From the NCBI GenBank assembly GCA_013396655.1, contig WBMV01007704.1, positions 502,153 through 566,152 on the forward strand: a stretch of 64,000 nucleotides of DNA, written 5' to 3'. This stretch comes from Campylorhamphus procurvoides (Eukaryota > Chordata > Aves > Passeriformes > Dendrocolaptidae). Under the pieces are notes generated by a model that did no database searches, was not told where the DNA came from, and saw only the letters and a list, made by a program, of their open reading frames with translations. The position numbers and the translations under genes are program-made. Shown piece after piece: positions 1 to 11,000 of this stretch. The first letter of the stretch is position 1, and every line of letters begins with the position of its first letter.

Positions 1-841
1 TTTGTTTTTTGTTTGTGGTTGGTGGGGGGGGGGGGGGGGGTGGGTGGGGTTGGTTGTTGGTTTTGGTTTTCTTTTTTGGGGGGGTGTGGTTATTTGTTCG
101 TTTGTTTCATTTGTTCTACCAAAAAAGTCTTGAAAGGTATCTAATGATCAATCAAAACAGGAAATGAAACACAGAGAAACAGAATGCCCCAAATTTGAAA
201 ACTTTTGGGATAAACCAACCTGAAAATAAGGGCTATGTCTCCCCATACATGAGGAGTGGGAACTACCCGGGTGCGTGGCAGTGGCTCAGCACAAAGGAGA
301 ACGGGAAACACCATGGGAGAGGTTTGCCAGCCACGAAACCTGCAGTTCCCGTTAGTCACAGCATCTCCAAACGCAAACATTCAGTCGCTTTTCCTGCCAC
401 AAAGTGACATCGTCATCGTATTCAGGCAGAAATCGTCAGTTTCCTTCCTGGCTACCCTGGTGAGTGTTGTTCCCATTTTAAAAGGGAGCAGCGTTCCACC
501 TCCCGGATTTATTTTATTAAGCACTGCAACAGGCTGCCTGGCGTACTGGGTGAACGCCCATCACTGGAGGAGTTTAAAAGACCTGTAGATGTGGCACTTA
601 AGGACATGGCTTAGAAGTGGCCTTGGCAGTGCTGTCTAACTTTGGGAAAAGCCCTTTGTCTCTCCATGTCTTGTCTATCGGACCTCTACCACCTTCTCAA
701 GGGATTCCATCTTCACACGGCTGCTGCAAAGGTAGACGCCACGGTTTGCTAAAGCTCCCTGAAGTCTCTAGACTAAGGGAGTGACAAAAGAGTCAGCAAG
801 ATTTCAGTGTTGAGGAGGATTTTCTTTTTTGTTTGTTTGTC
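1..841. other. Flank downstream of FGF19
   Basis: The first 115 bases are T/G-rich low-complexity DNA with a 17-base G run at 24-40. No gene is recognised. One old CR1 fragment lies at about 525-655. Confidence 0.6.
525..655 (+). mobile_element. Old CR1 LINE 3'-end fragment
   Basis: Contains the degraded CR1 3' region signature: a TGGAGGAGTTTAAAAGACCT stretch, then GATGTGGCACTTAAGGACAT, then GGCCTTGGCAGTGCTG. It lacks the terminal octamer repeat. The match is from memory of avian CR1 consensus patterns. Confidence 0.65.
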
Positions 842-847
842 TTTATT
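842..847 (-). terminator. FGF19: Probable FGF19 polyadenylation signal AATAAA
   Basis: The minus strand reads TTTGCAATAAAGACAAAC, a canonical AATAAA in a typical 3'-end context. No clear AATAAA lies between it and the stop codon. Cleavage would be expected around 815-830. Confidence 0.55.
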
Positions 848-972
848 GCAAATGTACACATTACACTACTGATAACGCACAGAAATTTACAAAGCTATGT
901 CTGCTAAAATTTCGTGATTACAAAACTTCACAAGATTTGTTACAACTAAAAAAAACCACTTTCTGGAATATA

Positions 973-1045
973 TAAATAGAATTTTGAGCATAAATAACAG
1001 TAACAAAATAAACAGATGTATGTATTAAATAAATTAATTATAAAT
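973..1045 (-). promoter_or_regulatory. FGF19: AU-rich element cluster in FGF19 3' UTR
   Basis: Five AUUUA pentamers on the mRNA strand (plus-strand TAAAT at 973, 991, 1026, 1030 and 1041), two of them overlapping as AUUUAUUUA. Clusters like this bind AU-rich-element proteins and shorten mRNA half-life in many growth-factor transcripts (known class). Function here is inferred. Confidence 0.45.
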
Positions 1046-2384
1046 ATTGCATTGGCAATGAAGTGCTAGGTCAGAAGAACACCAGTATTTTCAGTAAAGC
1101 TTTTTTTTGGTGAGGTTTTCTTTTGTTTGGTTTTGGTTTGGTTTTTTGGTTTTTTTTTTAATTTGTTTTGTTTGGTGTTTTGTTGGAGGGTTTTAAAAAT
1201 TTTGGTTTTGGTACAGAAATCTCTTATAAATGAACCTTTGTAAAGAGGTAGAATCTTTCTTTGGTTTCATGCTGGTCATTCCTTCATCTCAAAGGGAGAA
1301 CAGAACTGAAGACATCAGGCATCTGTGTCTTGGCCATGAAATGCTCATAATCCCTTCCTCAAGGAGAGTGGTGTGGCAGACCCAGCTCTACAGCATTTAA
1401 GTCACTAAACTGTCTCACCCCTGATTCCCATGGATGCTCAATCAAGCCTGGATGTGACCTGAAAGAATTGCTGATGGTTAAATGTTAAGCGCAAAAACTT
1501 ATTTTGCAGTTGATTTGACCTATACATCATCCTTTTCCAGTGGATTTTTTCTCCATTTGCTAACGACATACATGCTTATATACAACAGCATCTTAATTTA
1601 AACACTAATTTGAACTGTTCATTCCTCACTTGATGAACATAAATGCTAATTCTGCACACTCTTCCAACCAACCACACAGTGAATTCTCATTAATTTTAAT
1701 GAGAACTCTCTGCTGGATGATGCTGATGCCACAGAGAACATAAATTAGCCTACAAAAGAAATCAAAGATCGAGTTTTTCAAAGTACCCTTTAGCAATAAG
1801 GGAAGGAAGACATTTTTTCCCTGTCTTCCCTGATTTCCTAAGGGAAGAAAAAGCACAATATACAAGCAGATTTGTTTTTTTCAGTAATATGCTTTCAACA
1901 GAAAGTTTTTCCCACAGTGTTGTCAGCAGCCTTTCAAGAAACAGCATTAATTCTAGTTTATGTAATTGCATCTGCTAGGTTTTCCTTAATTGTATTTTGT
2001 TCCAAATGTTTGTCTTTAAAGTCTCTGAGGAGGAAAAGGTTTTCTGCATTTGCTCCTATAAGCAGAAATAACAGGGGACCATATGTGGACATGAAGTTGC
2101 TGTAGAAAAGCTGCAGCTATTTTATCATCACCATGGTAATGGAGGAACTCTGATGAAGCTGCTAAGCTTTTCTCATTTAATCCTTCTTTTCCAAACAAAG
2201 CTATGGATAGGCAACACTCATAGAGTGCCTCTTGGCACTCATCTCTTACAGGTACAACACACTGCAAGGAAAAGGCTGGCTTCATACTGAGCCATCCAAA
2301 AAGTTCCAAATATTACTACATGAATAGAAATAGCTAGAAAAAGTACCCTGTAATATTTCTGCAAAACCATGTGTGTGATCCGAG

Positions 2385-2717
2385 TCATTTCTGGAAGCTG
2401 GGGCTCTTCACAGGTGACAGTTTGGAGGTGATGCCGAAGGGGTCCATGCTGTCCGTTTCCAGGGGCAAGGAATGCATCTCAGGTTCCATGGCCTGGCTCT
2501 GATCACCATATTCACCAAAGTCTGCCGACTCCACAGGCACAGTGTTGATCATTGGCAAGAAGTGAGACAGCGGAAGAAAATCTTTTCCTTTGAACTGCTG
2601 TCTTTGCTTGGCACTACTCAAAGACACTGATATTCCATATTTTTTGGATTTATACACATTGTAGCCATCTGGGCGAATCTCCTCCTCAAAGGAACAATCC
2701 TCAGTTGAATACCTAAG
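2385..2717 (-). CDS. FGF19: FGF19 exon 3, coding part
   Basis: The acceptor reads TTGCTGTTCAG|CTTAGG, and the exon continues in phase 0 for 110 codons to a TGA at 2387-2385. It encodes the EDCSFEEEIRPDGYNVY block, the LSSAKQRQQF region and the endocrine C-terminal tail. The alternative AG five bases further in (CTTAG|G) would break the frame set by exon 2, so it was not chosen. Confidence 0.96.
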   Translation of the reverse strand, partial: LRYSTEDCSFEEEIRPDGYNVYKSKKYGISVSLSSAKQRQQFKGKDFLPLSHFLPMINTVPVESADFGEYGDQSQAMEPEMHSLPLETDSMDPFGITSKLSPVKSPSFQK

Positions 2718-4787
2718 CTGAACAGCAAGGAGTAGAGAGTTACGAATATACCACTACAACTCATTGTATTCAGCAGCTACACCATTTCCCTAAACTACTG
2801 ACTACAGCACAAGGCAAATTCAAAAATCAAACCTAGTCATCAGTTTTTCAGTGTTAAAACGGCATGTTTCAGGAGTGCAGATTCAGTCCCCAGACACGGT
2901 GTTTGCCCTTTTGTTCTTCTGCTCCTGAGCTGATAAGGTAAAGAACTGTCTGCAGAGCTGCCTGGCAGAGTTGTGAGCACAGAAGGGACAGCAGGTGGCC
3001 ACAACATACAGATGTGACATGGCTATGTGCTGCAGCATTTGCAGAAAAACAAACCCAACCTGTATTTAATACTCTACACCAACCAAAGCACTTTCAGTCA
3101 AGGTAAAATACATGCCTTCAAAAGGGTGTTATAGAAAAGCTATTTTAAAATTCTATGGTTGCTCAAGTCCAGCTGCAGCTCCAATGGGAGCAGGACACAG
3201 GCTCTGCTTTGTTTTCATTGATCATTTTGTTTTGGATATGCATTAAAACATTAAGCTAATAATTGACCTACCCTATCGTCTGAACCCATACACCTTATCA
3301 CGGCATGGATTGATTCCAGCCCAGAAAAGCAAAAAAATTCAGGAAGAAAGATTTAATTCCGTGTTATATCCACATTCAGAAACATCAGTATTGCTCTTAT
3401 TAAAGATACTGACAGTTTTGAGAATGGGCCAAGTCCTTGCCTGATCGAAATCAGCAGAAATTTTGCTGGAGTAATCAAAGCAGAATCATGCTGTATCTTT
3501 ACTGTGGCATACTAAAAAGCCATTGCTCTGTGCAAATCCAACTTCTGTACACACTGAATGTGAACCATAACCTTCAAATTCTAGAGCTGGCAATGTACCT
3601 GTGTGCCTTTAAAAATTAGTTTATATCAATGACTAGTTGATACATCTAGTGAAAAAGTACGACCTAATGAAGTGGTGTCAGTAGGTCACTTAAGTCCTCA
3701 GCCTCTTGGAGCGCCACAGGTGTGTTGTTACAGCAGGGCAGAAATGAGGCAGTGGCAAAACGTCCCCTTTCCCCTCAAAATTCTGTTTCACTTTGGAACT
3801 ACCAAAGAGATGGTGAGTCCATGCCCCTGGGCCTTGTATGCCTGGCAGCCAGCTGCCTGAGGAGTAATCTTGGGGTTTTTTTCAGAATACCTGATTTGAA
3901 CAGAGATATTACTCCTATTCCATGGCACAACTTCAACTATTTCTGCGGCAGAATCAATCTTCTGCTGATGAGGCTATTTAAACCTAAACACAGTTTCCTC
4001 CTGGACTGTATTTTAGTTATATTTTGGCAGGGGAGATGCAAAACATACGTCACTTTGTATATGATGTTTCCTTGCTGCTCTTAATAATTCCCTCAACTAT
4101 TCAGGCAGTGACAGCGACAAGGACCACAGGTCCTATGGAGAAAAGGCAGACGGGGGTAGAGGAGGAGGGTGACGAACAGCTAAAAGCTTTGCCAACCCGT
4201 TAATAACTGCCGTAGTTAAAAAAAAAGAAAAAAAAACACAACAAAAAACCCAAACAAACAAACAAAACACCCCAAAAAACCGCGATGTCTTTGGCCTCGC
4301 CTGCTGTTTCAGAGCGGAAATGCCCCTCGGTAGAGGAGATTCGCCAGAAAGGTGGAGAGCGGGAGCTCACCTGTCCGTGCAGCCGCCCCGCCTCGTCCAT
4401 GCAGAGGTACCGCGAGCTCCGCACGCCCTTGATGGCCACGGTGCGCACGGCCACGGCGCGGATCTCCAGAAGACCTGCGGGGACAGGGAGAGCGAAGTTA
4501 ACCAGGCGGGGCCCCGGCCCGTCCGGCCCGGCCCGGCCCGGCCCGGCCCGTCCCCGCTACTCACTTTGCGGGCTCTGGCTCCCCACCGCATCCACTCTGC
4601 CGTCGCCGCCGATGCGGAGGAAGCAGCTGAAGAGCCCGTGCTTGCTGGCGGTGTAGAGGTGCCGCAGCCGGATGGGCTCCCCCCAGCCGTAGTTGACGTG
4701 CGGGCCCGCGTCGGGCAGCGGCAGCGGCACTGCAGCGGCGGCCGCGGAGAGACACAGCAGCGCCAGGGCTGCGGGGCACGGCCCCAT
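2385..4787 (-). CDS. FGF19: Fibroblast growth factor 19, complete three-exon gene
   Basis: Secreted ligand of the endocrine FGF subfamily, which signals through FGFR with beta-klotho in bile-acid and metabolic control and also acts in the embryonic inner ear and brain (family knowledge). Coding exons are 4787-4565, 4474-4371 and 2717-2385, joined by GT-AG introns of 90 and 1653 bp, giving 219 residues, close to the usual length of about 216-218. The start at 4787-4785 is followed by a hydrophobic signal peptide (residues 1 to about 22), then the subfamily marker DAGPHVNYGWGEPIRLRHLY (26-45). The beta-trefoil core includes the GVRSSRYLCM and IRPDGYNVY blocks, and the tail PLETDSMDPFG with PSFQK at the end matches the klotho-binding C-terminus. 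No ATG occurs in the leader between the TATA box and this start, so the start is well supported. Cysteines are visible at about 55, 99 and 117. The position aligned with human Cys70 is Ala67. Identification is very secure. Confidence 0.97.
2718..4370 (-). other. FGF19: FGF19 intron 2
   Basis: 1653-bp GT-AG intron. It holds no recognisable exon or transposon. An A/C-rich low-complexity tract lies at about 4211-4280. Confidence 0.9.
4371..4474 (-). CDS. FGF19: FGF19 exon 2
   Basis: This exon is 104 bp, the characteristic length of the middle exon in FGF genes. The acceptor reads CCCCGCAG|GT and the donor GGACAG|GTGAGC. It encodes the core LLEIRAVAVRTVAIKGVRSS and the conserved YLCM cysteine, ending at residue Gln109 on a codon boundary. 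Confidence 0.96.
4475..4564 (-). other. FGF19: FGF19 intron 1, only 90 bp
   Basis: Minimal-size GT-AG intron. Its donor half is a GGCCC pentamer array (4524-4550). A branch-point-like GGTTAAC lies at about 4497-4503, roughly 25 nt upstream of the CCCCGCAG acceptor. The flanking exons match FGF19 protein exactly, so the boundaries are firm. Confidence 0.92.
4524..4550. repeat. GGCCC/GGGCC pentamer microsatellite
   Basis: About five uninterrupted copies of a 5-bp all-G/C unit inside FGF19 intron 1. Confidence 0.9.
4565..4787 (-). CDS. FGF19: FGF19 exon 1, coding part
   Basis: Encodes residues 1-74 plus the first base of codon 75. It contains the signal peptide, with a leucine/alanine-rich core, and the first beta strands. 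The donor on the minus strand reads CAAA|GTGAGTA, with the GT at 4564-4563. Exon 1 leaves one base (A) that joins GT from exon 2 to make a Ser codon, the intron phase usual for FGF genes. Confidence 0.95.
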
Positions 4788-5035
4788 CCCGCAGAGGAGC
4801 GGAGAACGGGGCGGCGGGGGCGGGCACGGAGCGGTGATGATGGGCACGGAGCGGCGGGGATGGGCACGGAGAGGCGGTGATGGACACGGAGCACCGATGG
4901 TGATGGGCACGGAGAGGAGGCGGTGATGAAGGGCACGGAGCACCGATGATGATGGGCACGGAGCGGCGGGGATGGCAAAGGCGATGGGAGCGGAGTGCCA
5001 GCGCTGCTACGCTGGCCGCGCCTCGGGGCTGTAGC
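4788..5035 (-). other. FGF19: FGF19 5' untranslated leader
   Basis: Region between the start codon and the start site expected about 30 nt downstream of the TATA box. It is very G+C-rich, and no ATG in any frame is present on the minus strand. Much of it is the 4822-4975 minisatellite. The exact transcription start is inferred. Confidence 0.6.
4822..4975. repeat. Minisatellite in the FGF19 leader
   Basis: Seven diverged copies of a 20-26 bp unit with core GGGCACGGAG (plus strand), starting at 4822, 4842, 4862, 4882, 4905, 4931 and 4954. The units contain no minus-strand stop codons in any frame, which explains the long spurious open frames running into exon 1. Confidence 0.85.
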
Positions 5036-5059
5036 GCCGGCGAAGCCGCCCCCTTCGGC

Positions 5060-5068
5060 CTTTTATAG
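5060..5068 (-). promoter_or_regulatory. FGF19: FGF19 TATA box
   Basis: The minus strand reads CTATAAAAG, 270-280 bp upstream of the start codon inside a CpG island. A GATA motif (plus-strand TTATC at 5077-5081) lies just upstream. A CRE-like TGACATCA (5166-5173) and an ATTGATC motif (5156-5162) follow about 100 bp further upstream. The TATA assignment is strong by sequence and position; the other sites are motif matches only. Confidence 0.7.
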
Positions 5069-8000
5069 CTCTCCCGTTATCAGCCCGATCGATCCGGCCG
5101 CGTCCGATATAGAGCCCATTTCATAGCGGATCGGTCCCCCGCCCCCCCCGAAAATATTGATCGGGTGACATCATTTCGCAGGGGGACACCCTGAAGTCGC
5201 TTCCTCGCCGTCCGCACCTCCGGGCTTTCCGCTCCCTCGAGTTTCCCTGGCTGCGCATTTCCCCGTCGGGCCGGGGCCGGACTCCGCAGTCCCGGCTGCC
5301 CCAGGGCACTGCAGGTCCCGCAGCCCATCCCCGATGTGGGCTCCGGGAAGGGCACCGGGGCTGGGTGGGCGTGTGTCACATCCCAGCCCACCCCAGCCTG
5401 GGGTGAAGCTGCCCCGCTCCCCGCCGCGGCTCAGCCCTTGCCTTCGCCTTTGCCCGTCCTCTGTTTTTCCCCTTTCAGAAATAAAAGAGCTGTTTCCTAA
5501 ACATTCCTACACACTTCTCCGGGCAGGGGCCGAGCGCAGGGGGAGCGGGACAGCCACTCCCGGTTACCTGCAGCCGGCGGGGCATGGCCAGGTACGGCCA
5601 GGTACAGCTCGGCACGGCCAGGTACGGGCCTCTCTGGGTGTCCCGGAGCTGCCCCGGGCTGTATTGCTGTCCGGCCATCCCTGGCTGTGTCACTAGATGG
5701 AGCCTGGCCCCTGGGATGCGGCTGCCTCGTCTCGGGGGAGCCGCTGCCTGGGGGGCCTTGCAGCTCCTATTCGTCCCCGCTTCTACAAAGAGGTTGGGGA
5801 AAAAAAAAAACACCCCCGTGTGTAATAAAACTGCATCGCCCGATCTAAGTCTCAAATGGATTTTTTTTTCTGTATGGGCTTCTCCCAGGGATCTTACTCA
5901 GCGTGTGCATCAGGAGAGACGCAAGAAGCAGGCACATACATTTTAGGGTTTCTCACCCTTTTTGCATCTTAGGGAAATTTAAGGGGATTGCCACTGTTTT
6001 TTCTGCTCTCCATCCAAGGCCATTAAAGAAATTTTCTCAAATCCCAAAGGATAAAATAAGTAATTTCATAAAGAAAAAAAATCCTTATCCCATAGGACAC
6101 ATTAAATAACAATTAGGCAAGACATAATAACAACAAAGTTTCAGTCAGCTTCCACATACTGTTTATATATTTTGTTACTTGTTCATTTTCCTCCTCTTTT
6201 CTCTACAGTTGCATCTCCTGTGAACACTCACAAACAACTTTTCTTTGTGAGAAATCTTAGCTCAGTGAGGATGTGCACATAGACAAGGTCATGCAAAAAC
6301 ATAGAGGCTTGTAGGAGGATGTCTTGCACTTACCATCACGTACAGCTTAAGGTGTATTTAACTGAAGTTAATGGCATTGATCAATCATTTTGAATGATCA
6401 GGGTCTTGCATCACAAATTCACTGGAACAAGGGATTGTATCTTACCAATCATTTCAAAAGCAACTACTTTGATGAGCTTCAGGTGACTTTTTCATAGTCA
6501 GCTTGGGACACCCAGAGAGGAGCCCAGTTTTCTCTGCATGACTGATGAATAATTAATAAAGATCAGGACCACTTTTCATTCAGGTGTTTCCTGCTGCATC
6601 CTCCAAGTCATAGGCTGATTTGACAAGTTCTGGCTTTTATAACTCCACAGAAGTTCACAATATTATAAGCCCAGTAAATAATGCCAAGGCATCCAAGTCC
6701 CTAATTCTTTTTTTCCTCTGCAGAATCCTGCAATGTTATTGCATGACTGCTACAAAGGCAGTTACTGCCCTGCAACCCTGGGCCCCACAGCAGTTGTGCA
6801 TGTAACTCATCCTGGCTACACAGGCATTCTTCAAGGTATCGGGCACCCACCACACACAGAGAGATTATGGTCTGAAATGAATCTGAAAGGCTTTTTTAGT
6901 TAATTTTGTTGGGCATCTCAGTGCTATTTTATGATTACTACTTCTGCTATATGGTAGTGCGAATAAGAACTGTAAGTTTTCGTTTTCTTCTTCAAGAGGT
7001 TGAAACTTTCTTCAGGCAGTAAGGACTTCATGTTTGCAACTTGTTTATTCGCCTCTGTGAAAAAATTGAGGCAGAAAGGAAAATCACTTGTACTAAATGA
7101 TATTTCAAATCACTGAAAAAGCTGGCTATAAAGGAGAATTTCCCAACGATTGATGGAGAGCTTTTAAAAATTATTTTCTTTGTTGCTGACATTACATGGA
7201 TTGATGTTTAAAGGTTCATGTAATCAAATTAAAATGAAAATGGAGCACTTAACTCATTTTTTAGAATTGCCTTACTTGTTAGAGTAAGGTTTTATTCTAA
7301 ATAACTTGTCCAAGTTCCTCTGCAGTCCCTGGCAGAAGTAAGTGCCTGCAAGCACTTAAGTGGACTAAACAGTACCAATCCTACCACGAAATAGCCGCAG
7401 AAGAGATATGGGTTAAATATGCCCTGGAAGTGTTAATTTCTTTATTGCCTCTGTAAAAAAAGCCTAGATGATTAACTCAGATTAATTCAGCTTGGTTTTA
7501 GCTAGAGATAAATGAGCTAATGAATATAACTGTTTTCAAAAAACCAAGAGTTGCAACATGTGATTTTCAATTCCTGTCTGTGTCACTGAACTTTATCATT
7601 TATTGGCATCTTTTACCAAAGTTCAATAGAAAGAGTCGTGTCTTTGCCTGTTCCTACAAATGTATTTGCAGGAAAAAAATGTATTTGCAGAACAAATGTA
7701 TTATAGGGTAAATCACAACATCACTTCCAGTGCTGGACCTGCTCCCTATATAAACAAGGCAGTGTAAGACTTTCTGCTTTTATGAGGATAGGAAAAACAC
7801 CCAAAAACCCAGAGGCGAGTCTTACAGAACAAAAATACCTCCTGACCAAACAGTACACAATCGCAAAAGCATTTTCACCTGTTGTAATGAATCATTTATT
7901 TCCACTGCACTTTTCCATGTCCCAGTGTAATTTCTGCAGAACAAGAAGTTCAGTTTTCTGTAACAATGAAGCTGAAGTGAATGTGTTTTGGAAGAACATA

Positions 8001-11000
8001 ACTACCTAAAGTTAAAAGTCAAACATTCAGAGATGCTGGAACAAGCCAAAAAGATAACAGGGGGCTTCTGCCTCACTGGACAACATCATTGGAACCAACT
8101 GAAATGAAACCAAGGAAGGTGGCCACAAAAAATTATTAGAAATAGGGCATGAAGCCACTCATGAGCAGAAGGTGGTCACACCAGGCTACCTTGTGGTGGA
8201 GACCAAAGGAAGAATTACATAAGTGCATCCCTCAAGACTGAGCGAGGGTCAAAATGTGATAAATTAGATGTGCTTAGGATGGGGAGACATTTTCTCAATG
8301 ACAGAATATCTTCAGAATATAATGGCGAAAGCTTTTGTTGTGTGCCATTGCAGAAAGAGGAAAATATCACAGAAACTTTGAAGATTTTCTGCTTCCTTTG
8401 GGATATCTTTGGGGTCTCCTGCAGATTTAGTAGTAGGGATTACATGAGTGTGATCTAATATTATTTTTGACAGGAGATCTGTAAGTTTTTCCCACTTTTA
8501 TCTGAAGTCAGGAGCAGGAGAATTACAGGGGTTGTGAATACTCTGAAGGAAGTACGGTTCCAGGCAGAGCTGGAGATGTAAGTGCTAATTCCTTTGGTTT
8601 CTGATTTCTGCTGTAGTTCCTGCCTATCATCCCAGAAGTGACAGAGAAAAGGAAGGCTTTATTTTACCCATGGCAGAGAGCCAGTGGGACAGTCCGGCCC
8701 TTTTTCTTGCCTCTGGTAAAGAAGAGTATGTCAGGCAAATGAGGGAAGGCAGAAGTGAAGACACAGGACCCTACGATACGCAGTTATTCGAGCACGAGGT
8801 TGTTCTATAAAGAGCCTTATCAGCGCAGCACCAGTTAAAAAACCTGCCTAAGAAGGAGAGGTTCCTCCACCATATGTCAGGGACTGCTCTGCCCCCCAGC
8901 TGCTCCTGCAACCCAAGAGGCACAGAGGTGACAATATTTCTCCCTGGGCTGCGAATGAGTGCAGAACTGAGATTCCACAGCTCCTGCTGCGCACCCACTG
9001 CCAGGGTGTCATACGGCGCTCGTGGGAGCTCCCCCCTGGTATCACAAGTGTGACAGTCCCCAGCGAATTTGTAGGATTTAAATGCATCAGATACTTCAAG
9101 ATTTTCCAAATGATCAACTTCCGGAGGGGTTCCACTTCTTGAACTGCTCTGCTAAAGAAGGTCAATGTGCTGGAGGGATTGGTGCTACTGTAATTTGTAG
9201 CTCTGTGTGTTGCTGCTGGTTCCTTGCAATGAGCACATCCAGGCAACTAATTTCAAATATCTCTCACCATTCTCTTATCTAATGCTTTCCTAACCATTGC
9301 TATCTGTCGATGCATTCCGGAGAGCAATACTTAGCCTGGAATTGACTGGAAGCCTTCACAGTCAAATGATATATTCTGATTAAGTGTACTCTAAAGCTCA
9401 CAAAATTCCCATCAGCTGCAAATAGCCTAAATGCATTTTTTTTTCATCACTGCAAGTCGCTATTGCATACTTTTGGAAGCACTTTATCCACCCCATCTTT
9501 TCTGAGTGCTATGAAATCCTTTATAGTTCTGGTAGAGAAGAAGCCTTATGGATTTTATGGGACATTTTTAGTACGGTAGCTCTCCAGCACCCTATTTACA
9601 CTAAACCAAGAGAAGTTTTTTTTTTATTGTTTTGAGCAAACCTTCATCCTACAACAGAAATTAGTGATCCAAAGTTTCTTTGCTAACAGATTATATTTTC
9701 ATTTCCAGTTTGACCTAGATAGTAATACCCCTGGACTTTGTTTATGGAATGTGTGGAAACAATGAGGAATGCTTTTTAAGAAAGGGTAATTCTAGATCAC
9801 CAATCTCTCAGCCAAAGTGGTGTCCTTGAAGCATTTACTTGTATTCTTTTCTTGTCAGTGAGTCAATGATGCTCTCTTTATGACAAATTCCAGCTTCATT
9901 TGAAATATTTCTAATTTAACAGACAGAGAACAGGCCAATAGAAGATACACCACAAATGCTTCAAACTTGCAAGAGTGCATACTCAGAGCTGTGATCCTGT
10001 TCAAACGCATTTGAAGCCCTGGAGAGCCAGAATTAATCAGATGGTGCTATTCAGCCTGCTATAGTGACAATTCCCACAAAATCAGTCCTAAAAAGCATAG
10101 CAGGATTGGCAAAGACTTCAGCAATGAGATCAGTACAGCACATTAAACCAAACTTGACCCTGGAGCAATTTCACTGAGTTATATTTGGGATGAATTTGTT
10201 CCACAAAGGTTTGACTCTCACTGGAGGTGCATAGTTGTTTTCTTTGTTATGGAGGACATAGAGCCAGGGACTCTCAGGTGGTGATGTTTTGGCAGTCAGA
10301 AGTGAGAAGGAGAGTGATGAGAGGGGTTTCTGTCTCTGTGTTTGCCAAGGCACTGAATCCCCCCTTTCTCCTGAAGTCAGAGCACCTCTATCTGGGAATG
10401 TCATTATAACTTTGCTTAAAGGCAAAAGCACCTATGTAATAATCCCGGTCTGTTGTAAAATTGATACCACAAAGTCTTTTAGTCATGAAGATGATAATAA
10501 ATTATATCACTAAAAGTATTAAGTATGTTCATGACCATGTAGGTGGTATTTTAGCTAGAAGCAGTTAGGCTTGACAAAGAAACTATGGGAGAATTGATAC
10601 GGCTTATGTGATGCCGATAACTAGACCATCCCCTAGGGACAGATTGTGTAGGGACAGATTGTCCCTATATAATTTAGTTCTGGATTGCTCAGCCTTGTTA
10701 AGACAGAAGTATGTGAAAGGTAAGAATTATGCATGTCTGGGGAACTTCTGTTTATATTCCACTGTAGATAGTTGTGGGTTTTTTTTTTGATTTGGGCTTC
10801 GAACACTTGGTCAAGATCAGACAAAAATGAGTTTGAGGTCTGTGCTGAACACATCCCAACAATTCACCATGTTGTGGGGTAAAAGAGGCAGAAAGGGAGT
10901 TAAGTAAGCCAGCTAAGACTCACAGTTTTCTTGCAATTTTTTCATGCTACACTGCTGCTTATCACTACTAGGAATTGCAAGTCACCCACAATACTATATA

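Larger units (their letters stand above)
842..2384 (-). other. FGF19: FGF19 3' untranslated region
   Basis: About 1.54 kb between the stop codon and the best polyadenylation signal. No other gene is visible here. It contains a T/G-rich tract on the plus strand at 1100-1210 (A/C-rich in the mRNA) and an AUUUA cluster at 973-1045. The extent is inferred from the polyadenylation signal and is not proven. Confidence 0.6.
4290..5660. other. CpG island over FGF19 promoter and exons 1-2
   Basis: Dense CpG dinucleotides and high G+C, in sharp contrast to the A+T-rich sequence on both sides. It includes intron 1, the leader and the TATA box, and extends about 600 bp upstream. Three copies of GGCCAGGTAC occur near its distal end at 5586-5625. 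Open frames read through it in several frames are by-products of low stop-codon density. Confidence 0.8.

Noticed and set aside
4367..4978. Long open frames running through the FGF19 leader, suggesting an N-terminal extension of FGF19
   Set aside because: The openness comes from a stop-free minisatellite in all three frames. No ATG exists upstream, and the first ATG begins a good signal peptide.
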